From assembly GCA_002696885.1 (NCBI GenBank), contig NZSO01000051.1, positions 1 through 11,860 of the forward strand: a stretch of DNA of 11,860 nucleotides, read 5' to 3'. The translations under genes and the position numbers were made by a program. Below the pieces are notes generated by a model, which worked only from the letters and a program-made list of their open reading frames with translations, was not told where the DNA came from and searched no databases. Of the stretch, positions 1 through 6,898 are shown piece after piece (position 1 is the stretch's first letter; each line of letters opens with the position of its first letter). This DNA comes from Verrucomicrobiales bacterium. GTDB taxonomy: Bacteria; Verrucomicrobiota; Verrucomicrobiia; Verrucomicrobiales; DEV007.

Positions 1-527
1 TCACAAAACCAATCGGCAGCGGAGTATTATTCAATGCAAATCTTAAGGATAAAGTTTCTAAAAATGCATTTGATTCATGCATTGGTAATGTAACGACTTT
101 GAACAAACAAGCAGCAGAAATATTTCTTAGCTATGACGTCCATGCTGCCACCGATATCACAGGATTCGGCTTGGCAGGTCATGGACTTGAAATGGCACAA
201 GGATCAGATGCATCTCTACACATAAATCTAGATACCGTTCCAGTAATGGATGAAGCCTATAAAATGTATGAATTAGGCATTTCCACAGGAGTGAACAAGC
301 ATAACCGTGCAAAGGTGATGCCTAGTATTCATTTTAATGATTCCGCCAAAACAGAGAAAAGAGAAATCCTTTTTGATCCTCAAACAAGTGGAGGATTACT
401 TGTTTCACTGCCCAAAGACCAGGCGAAAGAGGCAATTGAAAAACTGCATAATACAGGTCTAACGGATGCAAAAATCATAGGTGAGGCTCAAGAACCGGAT
501 TCTAAAATCCAGATCTTTGTAAGCTAG
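1..527 (+). CDS. selD: Selenide, water dikinase SelD (5'-truncated; C-terminal half)
   Basis: SelD makes selenophosphate from selenide and ATP, the activated selenium donor for selenocysteine and selenouridine in tRNA; it is cytoplasmic. The frame is open from base 3 to the TAG at 525-527, giving about 174 codons against about 345 in full-length SelD, so the N-terminal half with the catalytic Cys/Sec-Lys region lies outside the window. Family motifs are clear: TKPIGSGVLFNA at the start of the visible part, the TDITGFGLAGH stretch typical of the AIRS C-terminal domain, and DPQTSGGLLVSLP near the end. The TTG at 99 is an internal codon, not a start, because strong SelD similarity continues upstream of it. 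No selenoprotein or tRNA-selenouridine enzyme is visible here, so which selenium pathway it feeds cannot be told. It converges with the next gene, with 15 bp between the stops. Confidence 0.95.
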   Translation, partial: TKPIGSGVLFNANLKDKVSKNAFDSCIGNVTTLNKQAAEIFLSYDVHAATDITGFGLAGHGLEMAQGSDASLHINLDTVPVMDEAYKMYELGISTGVNKHNRAKVMPSIHFNDSAKTEKREILFDPQTSGGLLVSLPKDQAKEAIEKLHNTGLTDAKIIGEAQEPDSKIQIFVS

Positions 528-562
528 TTTTGTAAATTTAATTTATATACCAAAAGCTTTTT
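521..562 (+). terminator. Weak AT-rich hairpin at the selD 3' end
   Basis: AAGC (521-524) and TTTTG (528-532) pair with CAAAA (551-555) and GCTT (556-559), followed by a short T run ending at 562. The selD stop codon TAG forms a 3-nt bulge in the 5' arm and the loop is 18 nt. The stem is short and AT-rich, so this is at best a weak terminator. It overlaps the 3' end of the convergent gene. Confidence 0.2.
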
Positions 563-1502
563 GCATCTGCTCACGAACTTTCTTCAGCCGTTCAACTCCT
601 CCACCCCCAACCTCGGCAGTTGCCCACCCAGTAAATCCAATATCACTTAGGCCTTTACGAACCTGATCCCAGGGAAGATCACCTTCGCCAATCTCAGTAA
701 ATTTATTTGCCTCACGACTGAATCCCTTTACATCCAGTTTAACGCATCTATGGCCAAATTCCCTGATCCACTCGCCTGGCTGCCCATACTTCCAATGATT
801 TCCGATATCAAAATATTGTCCCACCCATGGACTATTAAAACTGTCTATAAATTCGACATGTCTTTTGGCGCTCTGTTCAGGTGGTTTATTATGATCATAG
901 AACATTTTATTCCAAACATTCTCAAACAAAATAGGTTGACCAAGAGAAGCAGCCAAAGGAATCAATTCCTTAATTTCCTGTCGACACCTTTCTGCGATCA
1001 CTTCTTCAGCACCATCCCCACCAGCACCTATCACGATAAGAACCCCGTTACCACCAGCGGCATGAGAAACACGAATACAATGTTTAATATTATTTTTTGC
1101 AGTTTCTCTATCTGTTTTATTAGGACTTGTTAGTCGCTTACCCCAATGGGCATGATTAATAGCATTATGAACAAAGACTCCAGACTCTTGGACTGCCTTT
1201 CTTGCAGCTTCCTCGGTATGGGCTCCAGCCTCGTCAAAATCAACACCATCAAGCCCAGCATCGGCGGCCATTTGCAATCTCTGAGTCAATGTAAGGTCTT
1301 GCCCATTTAACTTTTTAGCAATCATACCAAGCTTAACAGAAAGAAGTATACCCTTACCGGTTGGCGGTCTGACAATCTCACTTTTTTTTATCTCATGATT
1401 ATCAGCATTAGAAATTACGCAGGAAGCGGTCATCGCAGATGATCCAAGGATCATCGCTTTGCGTCGGGAAATATTTTTTGGTTCACCTCTATCAATATTC
1501 AT
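543..1502 (-). CDS. Tat-exported sugar phosphate isomerase/epimerase-like TIM-barrel protein
   Basis: This 319-residue protein belongs to the xylose-isomerase-like TIM-barrel superfamily (AP_endonuc_2 fold), whose members isomerise or epimerise free or phosphorylated sugars using a divalent metal. The N-terminus has a twin-arginine signal (SRRKAMILG, Arg13-Arg14), then a short hydrophobic stretch ending in TASC (Cys28), which could be a degenerate lipobox, so export to the periplasm or membrane is likely. Metal-ligand candidates in family order are Glu194 (LFENVW), Asp232 (FDIGNHW), Asp257 (KLDVKG) and Glu297 (TAEVGGGG); the third position is usually His. The length fits a one-domain enzyme of this family. 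The ATG at 1502 has AAGG only 3 nt upstream and AGGA further off, so ribosome-binding evidence is modest. Substrate cannot be assigned; many homologues are annotated simply as sugar phosphate isomerase/epimerase. It is transcribed divergently from the phosphoesterase gene. Confidence 0.85.
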   Translation of the reverse strand: MNIDRGEPKNISRRKAMILGSSAMTASCVISNADNHEIKKSEIVRPPTGKGILLSVKLGMIAKKLNGQDLTLTQRLQMAADAGLDGVDFDEAGAHTEEAARKAVQESGVFVHNAINHAHWGKRLTSPNKTDRETAKNNIKHCIRVSHAAGGNGVLIVIGAGGDGAEEVIAERCRQEIKELIPLAASLGQPILFENVWNKMFYDHNKPPEQSAKRHVEFIDSFNSPWVGQYFDIGNHWKYGQPGEWIREFGHRCVKLDVKGFSREANKFTEIGEGDLPWDQVRKGLSDIGFTGWATAEVGGGGVERLKKVREQMQKAFGI

Positions 1503-1663
1503 GGCCTTTTTTATCCTTTTATGAAAGAAAGAACAAGCCTGATTAAAAATGATGCAATAATTAGTGTTTTTGTTTCAAGATTTACAATTTTAATCAGAAA
1601 AACCTTTAAAGTTATTCCCTAATGCATAACAAGATAAATAACAGAATCAGTAATTAATAGTTT
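1503..1663. promoter_or_regulatory. Divergent intergenic region with a candidate promoter for the phosphoesterase
   Basis: These 161 AT-rich bases separate two divergent genes, so promoters for both should lie here. On the plus strand TTTACA (1581-1586) and TTTAAA (1605-1610), 18 bp apart, resemble a sigma-70 promoter and would give a leader of about 47 nt before the ATG at 1664. The matches are partial (5/6 and 4/6) and expected often in AT-rich DNA. I found no convincing promoter for the minus-strand gene and no ORF of note. Confidence 0.3.
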
Positions 1664-3199
1664 ATGAAGATATCATCGTTTTTAATTTTAATAGCAGCCA
1701 TCCTTCAGCTCGATCTCCTTCAGGGAGCTCAAGGAACTGTGTTTAATGATAAAAATCAGAATGGGAGAAAAGACAAAGGGGAACCAGGCCTCCCTAATAT
1801 TGCTGTTTCCAATGGTAAAGAAATAACAAAGACCAATGAACAAGGGAAATGGGTCCTGCCTCACGATGAAGACACTATTTTCTTTGTTATTAAACCTAGG
1901 GATTGGAGAACCCCAGTGAACAAAGACAACATTCCTCAATTTTACTACATTCATAAGCCCAATGGGTCATCTCCGAATCTTAAGTATAAAGGTGTAGAAC
2001 CTACAGGCCCTCTTCCAGAATCGATCGACTTTGCTTTGATTGAAAATAAAGAACCGAATACATTTAAAGCCATCTTTTTCGGAGATCCCCAGCCAAGATC
2101 AATAGAACAAATCAACTACATTGCTCATGATATCATACCAGAGCTCATCGGAACCGAGGCAAAGTTTGGTGTGACTCTAGGTGACATCATGTTTGACGAT
2201 CTGGATTTATTTAAGGAGTCCAATGCTAATCTCGCTCTTATTGGTATTCCTTGGTATAATGTCGTTGGCAACCACGACATTAATTTTGATTCGAAGGATG
2301 ACGCAGGATCAGATGAAACCTTTCATCGTTTTTTTGGACCAAATTATTATAGCTTTGACCATGGACCAGTACATTTTATTGTGCTGGATGATGTGGAATG
2401 GTTTGGGGAAAAAAGAACCTACCGAGGAGGTTTGGATGATGATCAATTAACATTTATCAAAAATGATCTTGAGCTTGTTCCTAAAGAAAAACTGATCATG
2501 CTGATGATGCATATTCCACTTAACAATGTCGGAAACCGTCAAAAACTCTACAGGCTTATAGAGGAAAGACCCTACACGATGTCTATATCAGGACATACTC
2601 ATTGGCATGCTCATAAAATGATAGATGAAAAGGATGGGTGGAAAGGAAAAAAACCTCACCATCATGTTATTAATGTTTGTGTCTCAGGAACGTGGTGGAA
2701 AGGAAATAAAGACGAAGTGGGCATCCCTCACACAACGATGCGAGATGGTGCACCTAATGGATACTCAATAATTACCTTTGATGGAAACAAACATGTCTTG
2801 GACTTCAAGGCAGCACGACAGCCAGCTTCCTATCAAATGAACATCCATGCACCCGATGCAATTAAACAAATAAACAATGAAAAACACTTAGTTTACGTCA
2901 ATGTGTTTAATGGATCAGCCAAATCAAAAGTAAAAATGAAAATAGGAAAAAAGGGTGATTGGATTGAGCTCCAAAAAACTGTCGAAAATGATCCCTCCTA
3001 TGTCACGACAAGGGATCGAGAAGCGAAGAACAGCAAAACTGGTAAACCAGAACTCAATCCACCAAGCCCATCAGATCATTTATGGAAAGCAGTCATCCCA
3101 TCAGGATTAGAATTGGGTTCACATTTGATAACAATTGAAGCGACTGATCATTATGGAAGGCTCCATAAAGGAAGTCGCGTTATTAGGGTTGAAAAATAA
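1664..3199 (+). CDS. Exported calcineurin-like metallophosphoesterase (MetallophosN/C type)
   Basis: This 511-residue protein begins with a Sec signal peptide (residues 1 to about 22, hydrophobic core FLILIAAILQLDLL). Residues about 24-125 form an SdrD-B-like beta domain (GTVFNDKNQNGRKDKGEPG, then the TNEQGKWVLP turn), as in the N-terminal domain of this family. The metallophosphoesterase core has all expected motifs: Asp141-Pro-Gln143, GDIMFDD (Asp174, Asp178), GNHD (Asn203-His204-Asp205), His283 in MMHIPL, and GHTH (310-313). The region from about residue 385 to the end matches the expected C-terminal beta-sandwich. Together these indicate a two-metal phosphoesterase acting in the periplasm or outside the cell; the substrate (phosphomonoester or diester) is not readable from sequence. 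No Shine-Dalgarno is seen upstream of the ATG, but the signal peptide supports this start. Its stop is 3 bp from the stop of the convergent oxidoreductase gene. Confidence 0.92.
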   Translation: MKISSFLILIAAILQLDLLQGAQGTVFNDKNQNGRKDKGEPGLPNIAVSNGKEITKTNEQGKWVLPHDEDTIFFVIKPRDWRTPVNKDNIPQFYYIHKPNGSSPNLKYKGVEPTGPLPESIDFALIENKEPNTFKAIFFGDPQPRSIEQINYIAHDIIPELIGTEAKFGVTLGDIMFDDLDLFKESNANLALIGIPWYNVVGNHDINFDSKDDAGSDETFHRFFGPNYYSFDHGPVHFIVLDDVEWFGEKRTYRGGLDDDQLTFIKNDLELVPKEKLIMLMMHIPLNNVGNRQKLYRLIEERPYTMSISGHTHWHAHKMIDEKDGWKGKKPHHHVINVCVSGTWWKGNKDEVGIPHTTMRDGAPNGYSIITFDGNKHVLDFKAARQPASYQMNIHAPDAIKQINNEKHLVYVNVFNGSAKSKVKMKIGKKGDWIELQKTVENDPSYVTTRDREAKNSKTGKPELNPPSPSDHLWKAVIPSGLELGSHLITIEATDHYGRLHKGSRVIRVEK

Positions 3200-3224
3200 A
3201 AACTACATTGATCCTCTTAAGATC
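3192..3224 (-). terminator. Candidate intrinsic terminator at the oxidoreductase gene end
   Basis: On the minus strand GATCTT and AGGATC (plus 3210-3224) form a 6-bp stem including one G-U pair and a 3-nt loop. A T-rich run (TTTTTATTTTT, plus 3192-3202) follows, containing part of the gene's own TAG. The gap between stem and T run is about 7 nt, which weakens the case. The T run lies within the last codons of the convergent phosphoesterase gene. Confidence 0.3.
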
Positions 3225-4264
3225 CGGTTAGCCGCATCAAAACCAGTCAAAATAGCTTCACCAACTCTTCCACGACCAACAAAAGCGTCACCACAAAAAA
3301 ACCATCCTTCAGGCGAACACTCTTGAACCTCTTCTATGTCTAAAGCAACCTTGGGGTGAGCATATCTCCATCGTTGTTTATCTTTCCATAGGGGGCCAGT
3401 TCTAGGAACTTCAATAAGCTTGGAAATCTCCGAGAGTGCTTCACTAAATATAATATCATCGCAGGAGTCATAGAAAGATTCAGTCCATTGAGGTGACATC
3501 TGGGCAACAATGACACTGAAATCACCATCGATCCGACCTGTTTTAGCATCTTCAAAACCTAGCCAAGAAACAGCATGTTTCCGGTCGTTATTTAACAAGG
3601 CACAACAATCAGAAGGTCGATCTAGACGCTCATCAAACCCCATTAAGATAGAGAACTGGCAATGATATTCACTTTCTCTAAGAAGCTCCATTAGACTTTC
3701 TGACAACTCACTAGATATCATTGAATCTGAAATCAATTCAATTACTTGCGGAGCAGGTGGCGTGAATAAGACGGCATCATAAACACCAAGATTATTTCCA
3801 TCCGCCGAAGTCAGTTCCCATTCACCGTTAGAAATTTCTTCAAGACTTGTCACTCGTGTTTCTTTAATAATTTTTACCCCTGAACATGCGGCTATTCTTT
3901 TTCCTAACTCACTAATGCCATTTTTATAATTCCATTTAGCTTCACTATTTAAATGAGGGTCACCTCTCAATAATTCACTATTCTCATCAAAGAGATGAAC
4001 CTCTCCTGGTATCTGGATTAAATCTTGGCTGGGCAATTCCCTTAGCACCAGTTCTTCTAGGTCAGGTGAATTAAGCTTAAAGTAATTAGCACCGTGATCC
4101 ACTCTCACTCCATTGATGGTACGAGTTGCAGCTCTACCTGATGGCCCACGACTTTTTTCAAAAACGCTAACCTCCCAATCAGAGTCTTTTAAAGCCCATG
4201 CCGCCGCAAGACCAGATACACCAGCTCCAATGATAGCGATTTTTTGATTTTTAAGGTCTTGCAC
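3203..4264 (-). CDS. Renalase-like FAD/NAD(P)-dependent amine-oxidase-family oxidoreductase
   Basis: This 353-residue protein is a flavoprotein of the renalase-like group within the amine-oxidase superfamily. The N-terminal dinucleotide-binding loop is intact (IAIIGAGVSG, GxGxxG at 13-18), followed by an acidic residue after beta-2 (SVFEKSRGPSGR) and GRAATR and VDHGANYF motifs. Near the C-terminus, WRYAHPK and FCGDAFVGRGRVGEA (from about residue 323) match the closing FAD-contact region. It has no signal peptide, so it is cytoplasmic. Length is typical of the family. The substrate is unknown; bacterial renalase-like proteins act on dihydro-nicotinamide isomers in some cases, but nothing here proves that. 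The start is GTG at 4264: no ATG, GTG or TTG lies between it and the in-frame stop upstream, and the Rossmann motif begins only eight residues later. A perfect inverted repeat abuts this start. The gene lies 59 bp downstream of the small membrane protein gene on the same strand. Confidence 0.88.
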   Translation of the reverse strand: MQDLKNQKIAIIGAGVSGLAAAWALKDSDWEVSVFEKSRGPSGRAATRTINGVRVDHGANYFKLNSPDLEELVLRELPSQDLIQIPGEVHLFDENSELLRGDPHLNSEAKWNYKNGISELGKRIAACSGVKIIKETRVTSLEEISNGEWELTSADGNNLGVYDAVLFTPPAPQVIELISDSMISSELSESLMELLRESEYHCQFSILMGFDERLDRPSDCCALLNNDRKHAVSWLGFEDAKTGRIDGDFSVIVAQMSPQWTESFYDSCDDIIFSEALSEISKLIEVPRTGPLWKDKQRWRYAHPKVALDIEEVQECSPEGWFFCGDAFVGRGRVGEAILTGFDAANRILRGSM

Positions 4265-4286
4265 AATATTTTCAAACGAAAATATT
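4265..4286. repeat. Perfect 22-bp inverted repeat abutting a GTG start
   Basis: AATATTTTC (4265-4273) and GAAAATATT (4278-4286) are exact reverse complements separated by AAAC. The element ends on the base before the GTG codon of the oxidoreductase gene, where a ribosome-binding site would be expected, and no Shine-Dalgarno is present. It could be a protein-binding operator or a weak RNA hairpin. There is no T run on the coding strand after it to suggest a terminator for the upstream gene. Confidence 0.55.
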
Positions 4287-4323
4287 TTAATCTCAGATCC
4301 TAATGTTTAATACAATAGGAAAG

Positions 4324-4542
4324 TTACTTGAGAACTTCCCAAATCAAACCAGCACCCAATATAAAAACTTGAGGAAAAAAATTAAGTAATATGCTCTTCT
4401 CTTTCCAAGCGAATCCAACCACCGTCCAGGTACAGGCTCCGACTAGATGAACCATGACATTCCACGGGTGCAAATTGAATGCATGGAGAATGATGGCACA
4501 TACAATGGTGATCGCGCTAAAATACTTAAGATAAAATATCAT
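4324..4542 (-). CDS. Small three-helix membrane protein (DUF6552-like)
   Basis: This 72-residue, strongly hydrophobic protein has three predicted membrane segments: about residues 4-22, 30-47 and 53-69. The pattern NLHPWNVMVHLVGACTW then VGFAWKEKSILL resembles a family of small bacterial inner-membrane proteins with PWN and W-(D/E)-(R/K) motifs that I associate with DUF6552; that assignment is from memory. No enzymatic residues are evident and the role is unknown. AGGA directly touches the ATG (spacing 0), too close for a normal ribosome-binding site, but no alternative start fits. The gene sits 69 bp after the ten-repeat protein gene and 59 bp before the oxidoreductase gene, all on the same strand, so co-transcription is possible, though the gaps are loose for an operon. 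Confidence 0.7.
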   Translation of the reverse strand: MIFYLKYFSAITIVCAIILHAFNLHPWNVMVHLVGACTWTVVGFAWKEKSILLNFFPQVFILGAGLIWEVLK

Positions 4543-4611
4543 TCCTGATAAGGTTTAAATGAGCTGGGCCCATTTGTGGATTTAATTTAAAAAATATTCA
4601 GTCAGTAATTA

Positions 4612-6027
4612 TTACTTTTCCCGATCACTGCCGCTATCAATATTTAAAAGCCTTTCAGATTGTTTCGGAGAAAGTACGTTACTATTTTCCTGAACCCAAT
4701 TTCTAGCCTGAGCAGGCTCTCTTTTTGCCCATTCACGGACTCCTCTCTCAATAGCTCCTTCTCTTTGTCTATCGTTATCAATAGTAGCCGCCCATGTCAC
4801 AGCCGAAGCAGGATCACTATCAAAAGTGGCCTTCGCCAACGCACCAACTCCATTATCACGAAATTCTCCTTGTGGCTGTTGTAAGAGCCAATCTGCAGCT
4901 GCTGATGGATCTTCATTCGTCCAGTGCCAGACTGCGTGGCCCACAGCATCTGTTCTGCCCTTAGTATCAGGTTGATTGACTAGCCACTCTGCAGCCTTAG
5001 ATGGTTCCTGTTCAGACCATCTTCGACCAACTTCACGTATTTGACTGTCTGTTCTCTCTTCGGCAGGAATGTCGTTAATAAATGCTGCGGCTTCCGCTGG
5101 TTCAGTAGAGGCCCAGCCACCTAGAGCTCTGCTCATTGCTGATTCCCTGTCATCACCCTCTAAAGTCATGGCCCACTCCATAGCTTCCTGAGGATCTCTT
5201 TTTGCCCATAAGTTAGCGATACTTCCTGCAGCTTTTTCACGAGCATCTCCTGCATCAAGTTCAAGCAACCTTCGCGCAGCTTCGTTAGGGTCAGATGCAG
5301 CGATAGTCTCCAAGGCTCCTCCGAGCGCTCCATGTCGCTGATTTTCTGGCAAGGAATTTGCCCACGCGAGCGCGGCATCTGGGTCACGCCTCACCCATTC
5401 AGTTGCAATCGTGCCTGCAAGCATATGACCCATCCAGCCATTCTTAGCCATGTCACTCCCTTGATTAGACATCCATTCGAGCGCTCTCTGAGGGTCCTGA
5501 GAGGCTAGAGCCCGTAATATGGAAAAAGTGGCATCCCTAGCCTGATCCTTGTTCTTCATCTGTTCAACATAGGAAAATGCCGCATCAGAGTCAGCTGATG
5601 CCCAACGCGTTAATAATAAACCTACAGCCATCTTCATATGTGGATCCCAATCAGGTGCACTTTCCTGTAGAGCAACCAATGCATCTGGCATTTCATCTGG
5701 GCTTAGCTTATTAACATAAGCCATTAGTCTTTCGATTCGCTTCAAGGGATCTGGATCAGACAGTATCTCGTTTACCGAACTAATTACGATCGATAAATTT
5801 TTTGAATCTTTTTTAGGGACTGATTCTTTATTCGAATCTGAGGAAGATTTTGATACACCTTTGCCAGTGCCTGCCAAGGTCAAGCTTCCTTCCCCTGATG
5901 AACCTATCTCTTTAGAACTTTGATCTTTGAGCTCCTTTTTTAATTTGGCATTCTGAGTATATTGAAAGGCAATTATCGAAAGACCTAACAATGCAAAAAC
6001 TATAATTGGTAGCTTTGGAGTATTCAT
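4612..6027 (-). CDS. Membrane-anchored protein of ten W-x3-(D/E)P helical repeats
   Basis: This 471-residue protein has an N-terminal hydrophobic anchor (residues about 7-21, not obviously cleaved), a charged helical stretch (about 27-37), and a Ser/Gly/Lys-rich linker to about 77. From about residue 142 to 460 there are ten tandem units of about 32 residues, starting near 142, 174, 211, 242, 274, 305, 337, 369, 401 and 433. Each carries a core like W-A-x-x-(D/E)-P-x-x-A-x-x-W and a more variable second half often containing Arg. The pattern predicts paired helices forming a superhelical solenoid, like TPR or Sel1 repeats but with its own consensus; the role is probably protein binding on the periplasmic side. 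Similar hypothetical proteins are common in Verrucomicrobia to my knowledge, and I know of no assigned function. No Shine-Dalgarno is visible. The neighbouring upstream gene ends in a strong terminator, so this gene likely has its own promoter in 6028-6062. Confidence 0.85.
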   Translation of the reverse strand: MNTPKLPIIVFALLGLSIIAFQYTQNAKLKKELKDQSSKEIGSSGEGSLTLAGTGKGVSKSSSDSNKESVPKKDSKNLSIVISSVNEILSDPDPLKRIERLMAYVNKLSPDEMPDALVALQESAPDWDPHMKMAVGLLLTRWASADSDAAFSYVEQMKNKDQARDATFSILRALASQDPQRALEWMSNQGSDMAKNGWMGHMLAGTIATEWVRRDPDAALAWANSLPENQRHGALGGALETIAASDPNEAARRLLELDAGDAREKAAGSIANLWAKRDPQEAMEWAMTLEGDDRESAMSRALGGWASTEPAEAAAFINDIPAEERTDSQIREVGRRWSEQEPSKAAEWLVNQPDTKGRTDAVGHAVWHWTNEDPSAAADWLLQQPQGEFRDNGVGALAKATFDSDPASAVTWAATIDNDRQREGAIERGVREWAKREPAQARNWVQENSNVLSPKQSERLLNIDSGSDREK

Positions 6028-6062
6028 TTTCAGTAAAGTTTAGTAAAAAAATAAAGCTTTTG

Positions 6063-6108
6063 TAAAAAAAATAATGGGTGCCTAAGAATTTCACTCAGGC
6101 ACCCATTA
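6063..6108 (-). terminator. Strong intrinsic terminator after the SHOCT-like repeat gene
   Basis: A perfect 12-bp stem, TAATGGGTGCCT (6072-6083) with AGGCACCCATTA (6097-6108), encloses a 13-nt loop. On the minus strand it is followed immediately by eight T (A run at plus 6064-6071). It lies about 22 bp past the stop at 6130. There is no T tract on the plus-strand side, so it acts only for the minus-strand gene and separates that gene from the ten-repeat protein gene downstream. Confidence 0.88.
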
Positions 6109-6129
6109 ATTCAATTAATTATTACAAAT

Positions 6130-6684
6130 TTACTTGGTCCGTTTTTTTAAGGACTGCATTTTCTCTCTCGCCTCCTCTTTAGTGAGCTTACCCTCTTTGA
6201 CAGCAGCACGAATCTTTTTTACAAGATCAGCATTATTCTCTTTTCCCTTTTTACCACTCTCGCTTGATAACCTTTTTTTAAATTCAGCCATTCTCTTTTT
6301 CGCCTCCTCTTCTGTAATCTTACCAGATTTAACAGCCATTTTTATTCTCTTCATAACCCCTTCAATATCAGGGTTTGGTTTTTCACCACTGATTTTTTTA
6401 GTCATTTCCTCAAATTTGGCTTTGGCTTCTTCTTCAGTCATTTTTCCCGCCTTGACTGCAGCCTTGAGTTTTCTACCTAGAGCTTCATGGGAAGTACCAC
6501 CGCGTTTTTTAAGACCCGCAATTTTTTGAGCTGCTTGCTCTCTAGTAATTTCTCCAGATTCAACGGCAGCTTTGATTTTTTCAATTATAGTCTCTTTGTC
6601 TGCGCTCTTATTTTTTTGGGCATTAGAAAAAGTCAAACTTCCAATAGCTAAGAGTGATAAAAAAATTGTAATTGTTAACTTCAT
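6130..6684 (-). CDS. Exported lysine-rich protein with four SHOCT-like helical repeats
   Basis: This 184-residue protein starts with a Sec signal peptide (hydrophobic core ITIFLSLLAIGSLTF, likely cleavage after SNA at 22). The mature part has four copies of a 26-residue unit, at about 36-61, 72-98, 113-139 and 157-182, of the form (K/R)-(I/L)-K-x-A-V-x-x-G-(K/E)-(I/M/L)-T-x-E-(E/Q)-A-x-x-K, ending in basic residues. Linkers are charged and vary, giving spacings of 36, 41 and 44 residues. Each unit should form two short helices around the G-x-x-T-x-E turn, which strongly recalls SHOCT motifs. SHOCT motifs are usually single and at the C-terminus of cytoplasmic proteins, so a secreted tandem array is unusual. 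Function is unknown; oligomerisation or binding of an acidic partner is possible. It has its own terminator and a candidate promoter, so it is probably monocistronic and could be abundant. Confidence 0.85.
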   Translation of the reverse strand: MKLTITIFLSLLAIGSLTFSNAQKNKSADKETIIEKIKAAVESGEITREQAAQKIAGLKKRGGTSHEALGRKLKAAVKAGKMTEEEAKAKFEEMTKKISGEKPNPDIEGVMKRIKMAVKSGKITEEEAKKRMAEFKKRLSSESGKKGKENNADLVKKIRAAVKEGKLTKEEAREKMQSLKKRTK

Positions 6685-6898
6685 GACTTCAAATTTTTAT
6701 AATCGTTAATATTTTTTTATTATTTCAATCATAATAAACCGCATAAGAGATTATGGAAGCATTATACTTTTCAAAAAAACAACTCAATAAAATCTGGTCA
6801 ACCTTAAAAACAACATACCGCTTCAATATTCTTGGTTATTAATTAATCTTCTATTACTTGCTTAGTTCCAGACCAGGACCAATATTACCCACCCTCTC
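6685..6898. promoter_or_regulatory. Divergent intergenic region with a candidate minus-strand promoter
   Basis: These 214 AT-rich bases lie between two divergent genes. On the minus strand TTGAGT (plus 6782-6787) and a perfect TATAAT (plus 6761-6766), 15 bp apart, form a candidate sigma-70 promoter for the SHOCT-like repeat gene, with a leader of roughly 68 nt. The spacer is shorter than ideal. I see no convincing promoter for the plus-strand gene at 6899. A 29-codon ORF (6753-6842, +) lies within and is discussed separately. Confidence 0.35.

Noticed and set aside
99..101. TTG as a start codon for a short SelD-like protein
   Set aside because: The frame is open to the window edge and the residues before it match SelD (TKPIGSG), so the gene is truncated by the window rather than short.
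750..1133. 127-codon plus-strand ORF
   Set aside because: It is antisense to the isomerase gene, which has a Tat signal and conserved ligand motifs; the ORF itself resembles nothing.
4318..4339. GGAAAGTT / AACTTCC inverted repeat at the end of the small membrane protein gene
   Set aside because: The stem needs a one-base bulge and no T run follows on the minus strand, so a terminator is not supported.
4731..5210. Repeated DNA words such as CTCTTTTTGCCCAT in the ten-repeat gene
   Set aside because: They reflect recurring WAK-R-(D/E)-P codons in the protein repeats, not a mobile element or a CRISPR array; spacing and flanks fit coding repeats.
6134..6529. 131-codon plus-strand ORF that looks like a hydrophobic repeat protein
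   Set aside because: It is the complement of the Lys/Glu-rich SHOCT-like repeats; reverse complements of AAA/GAA codons give Phe/Ser/Leu-rich pseudo-membrane repeats.
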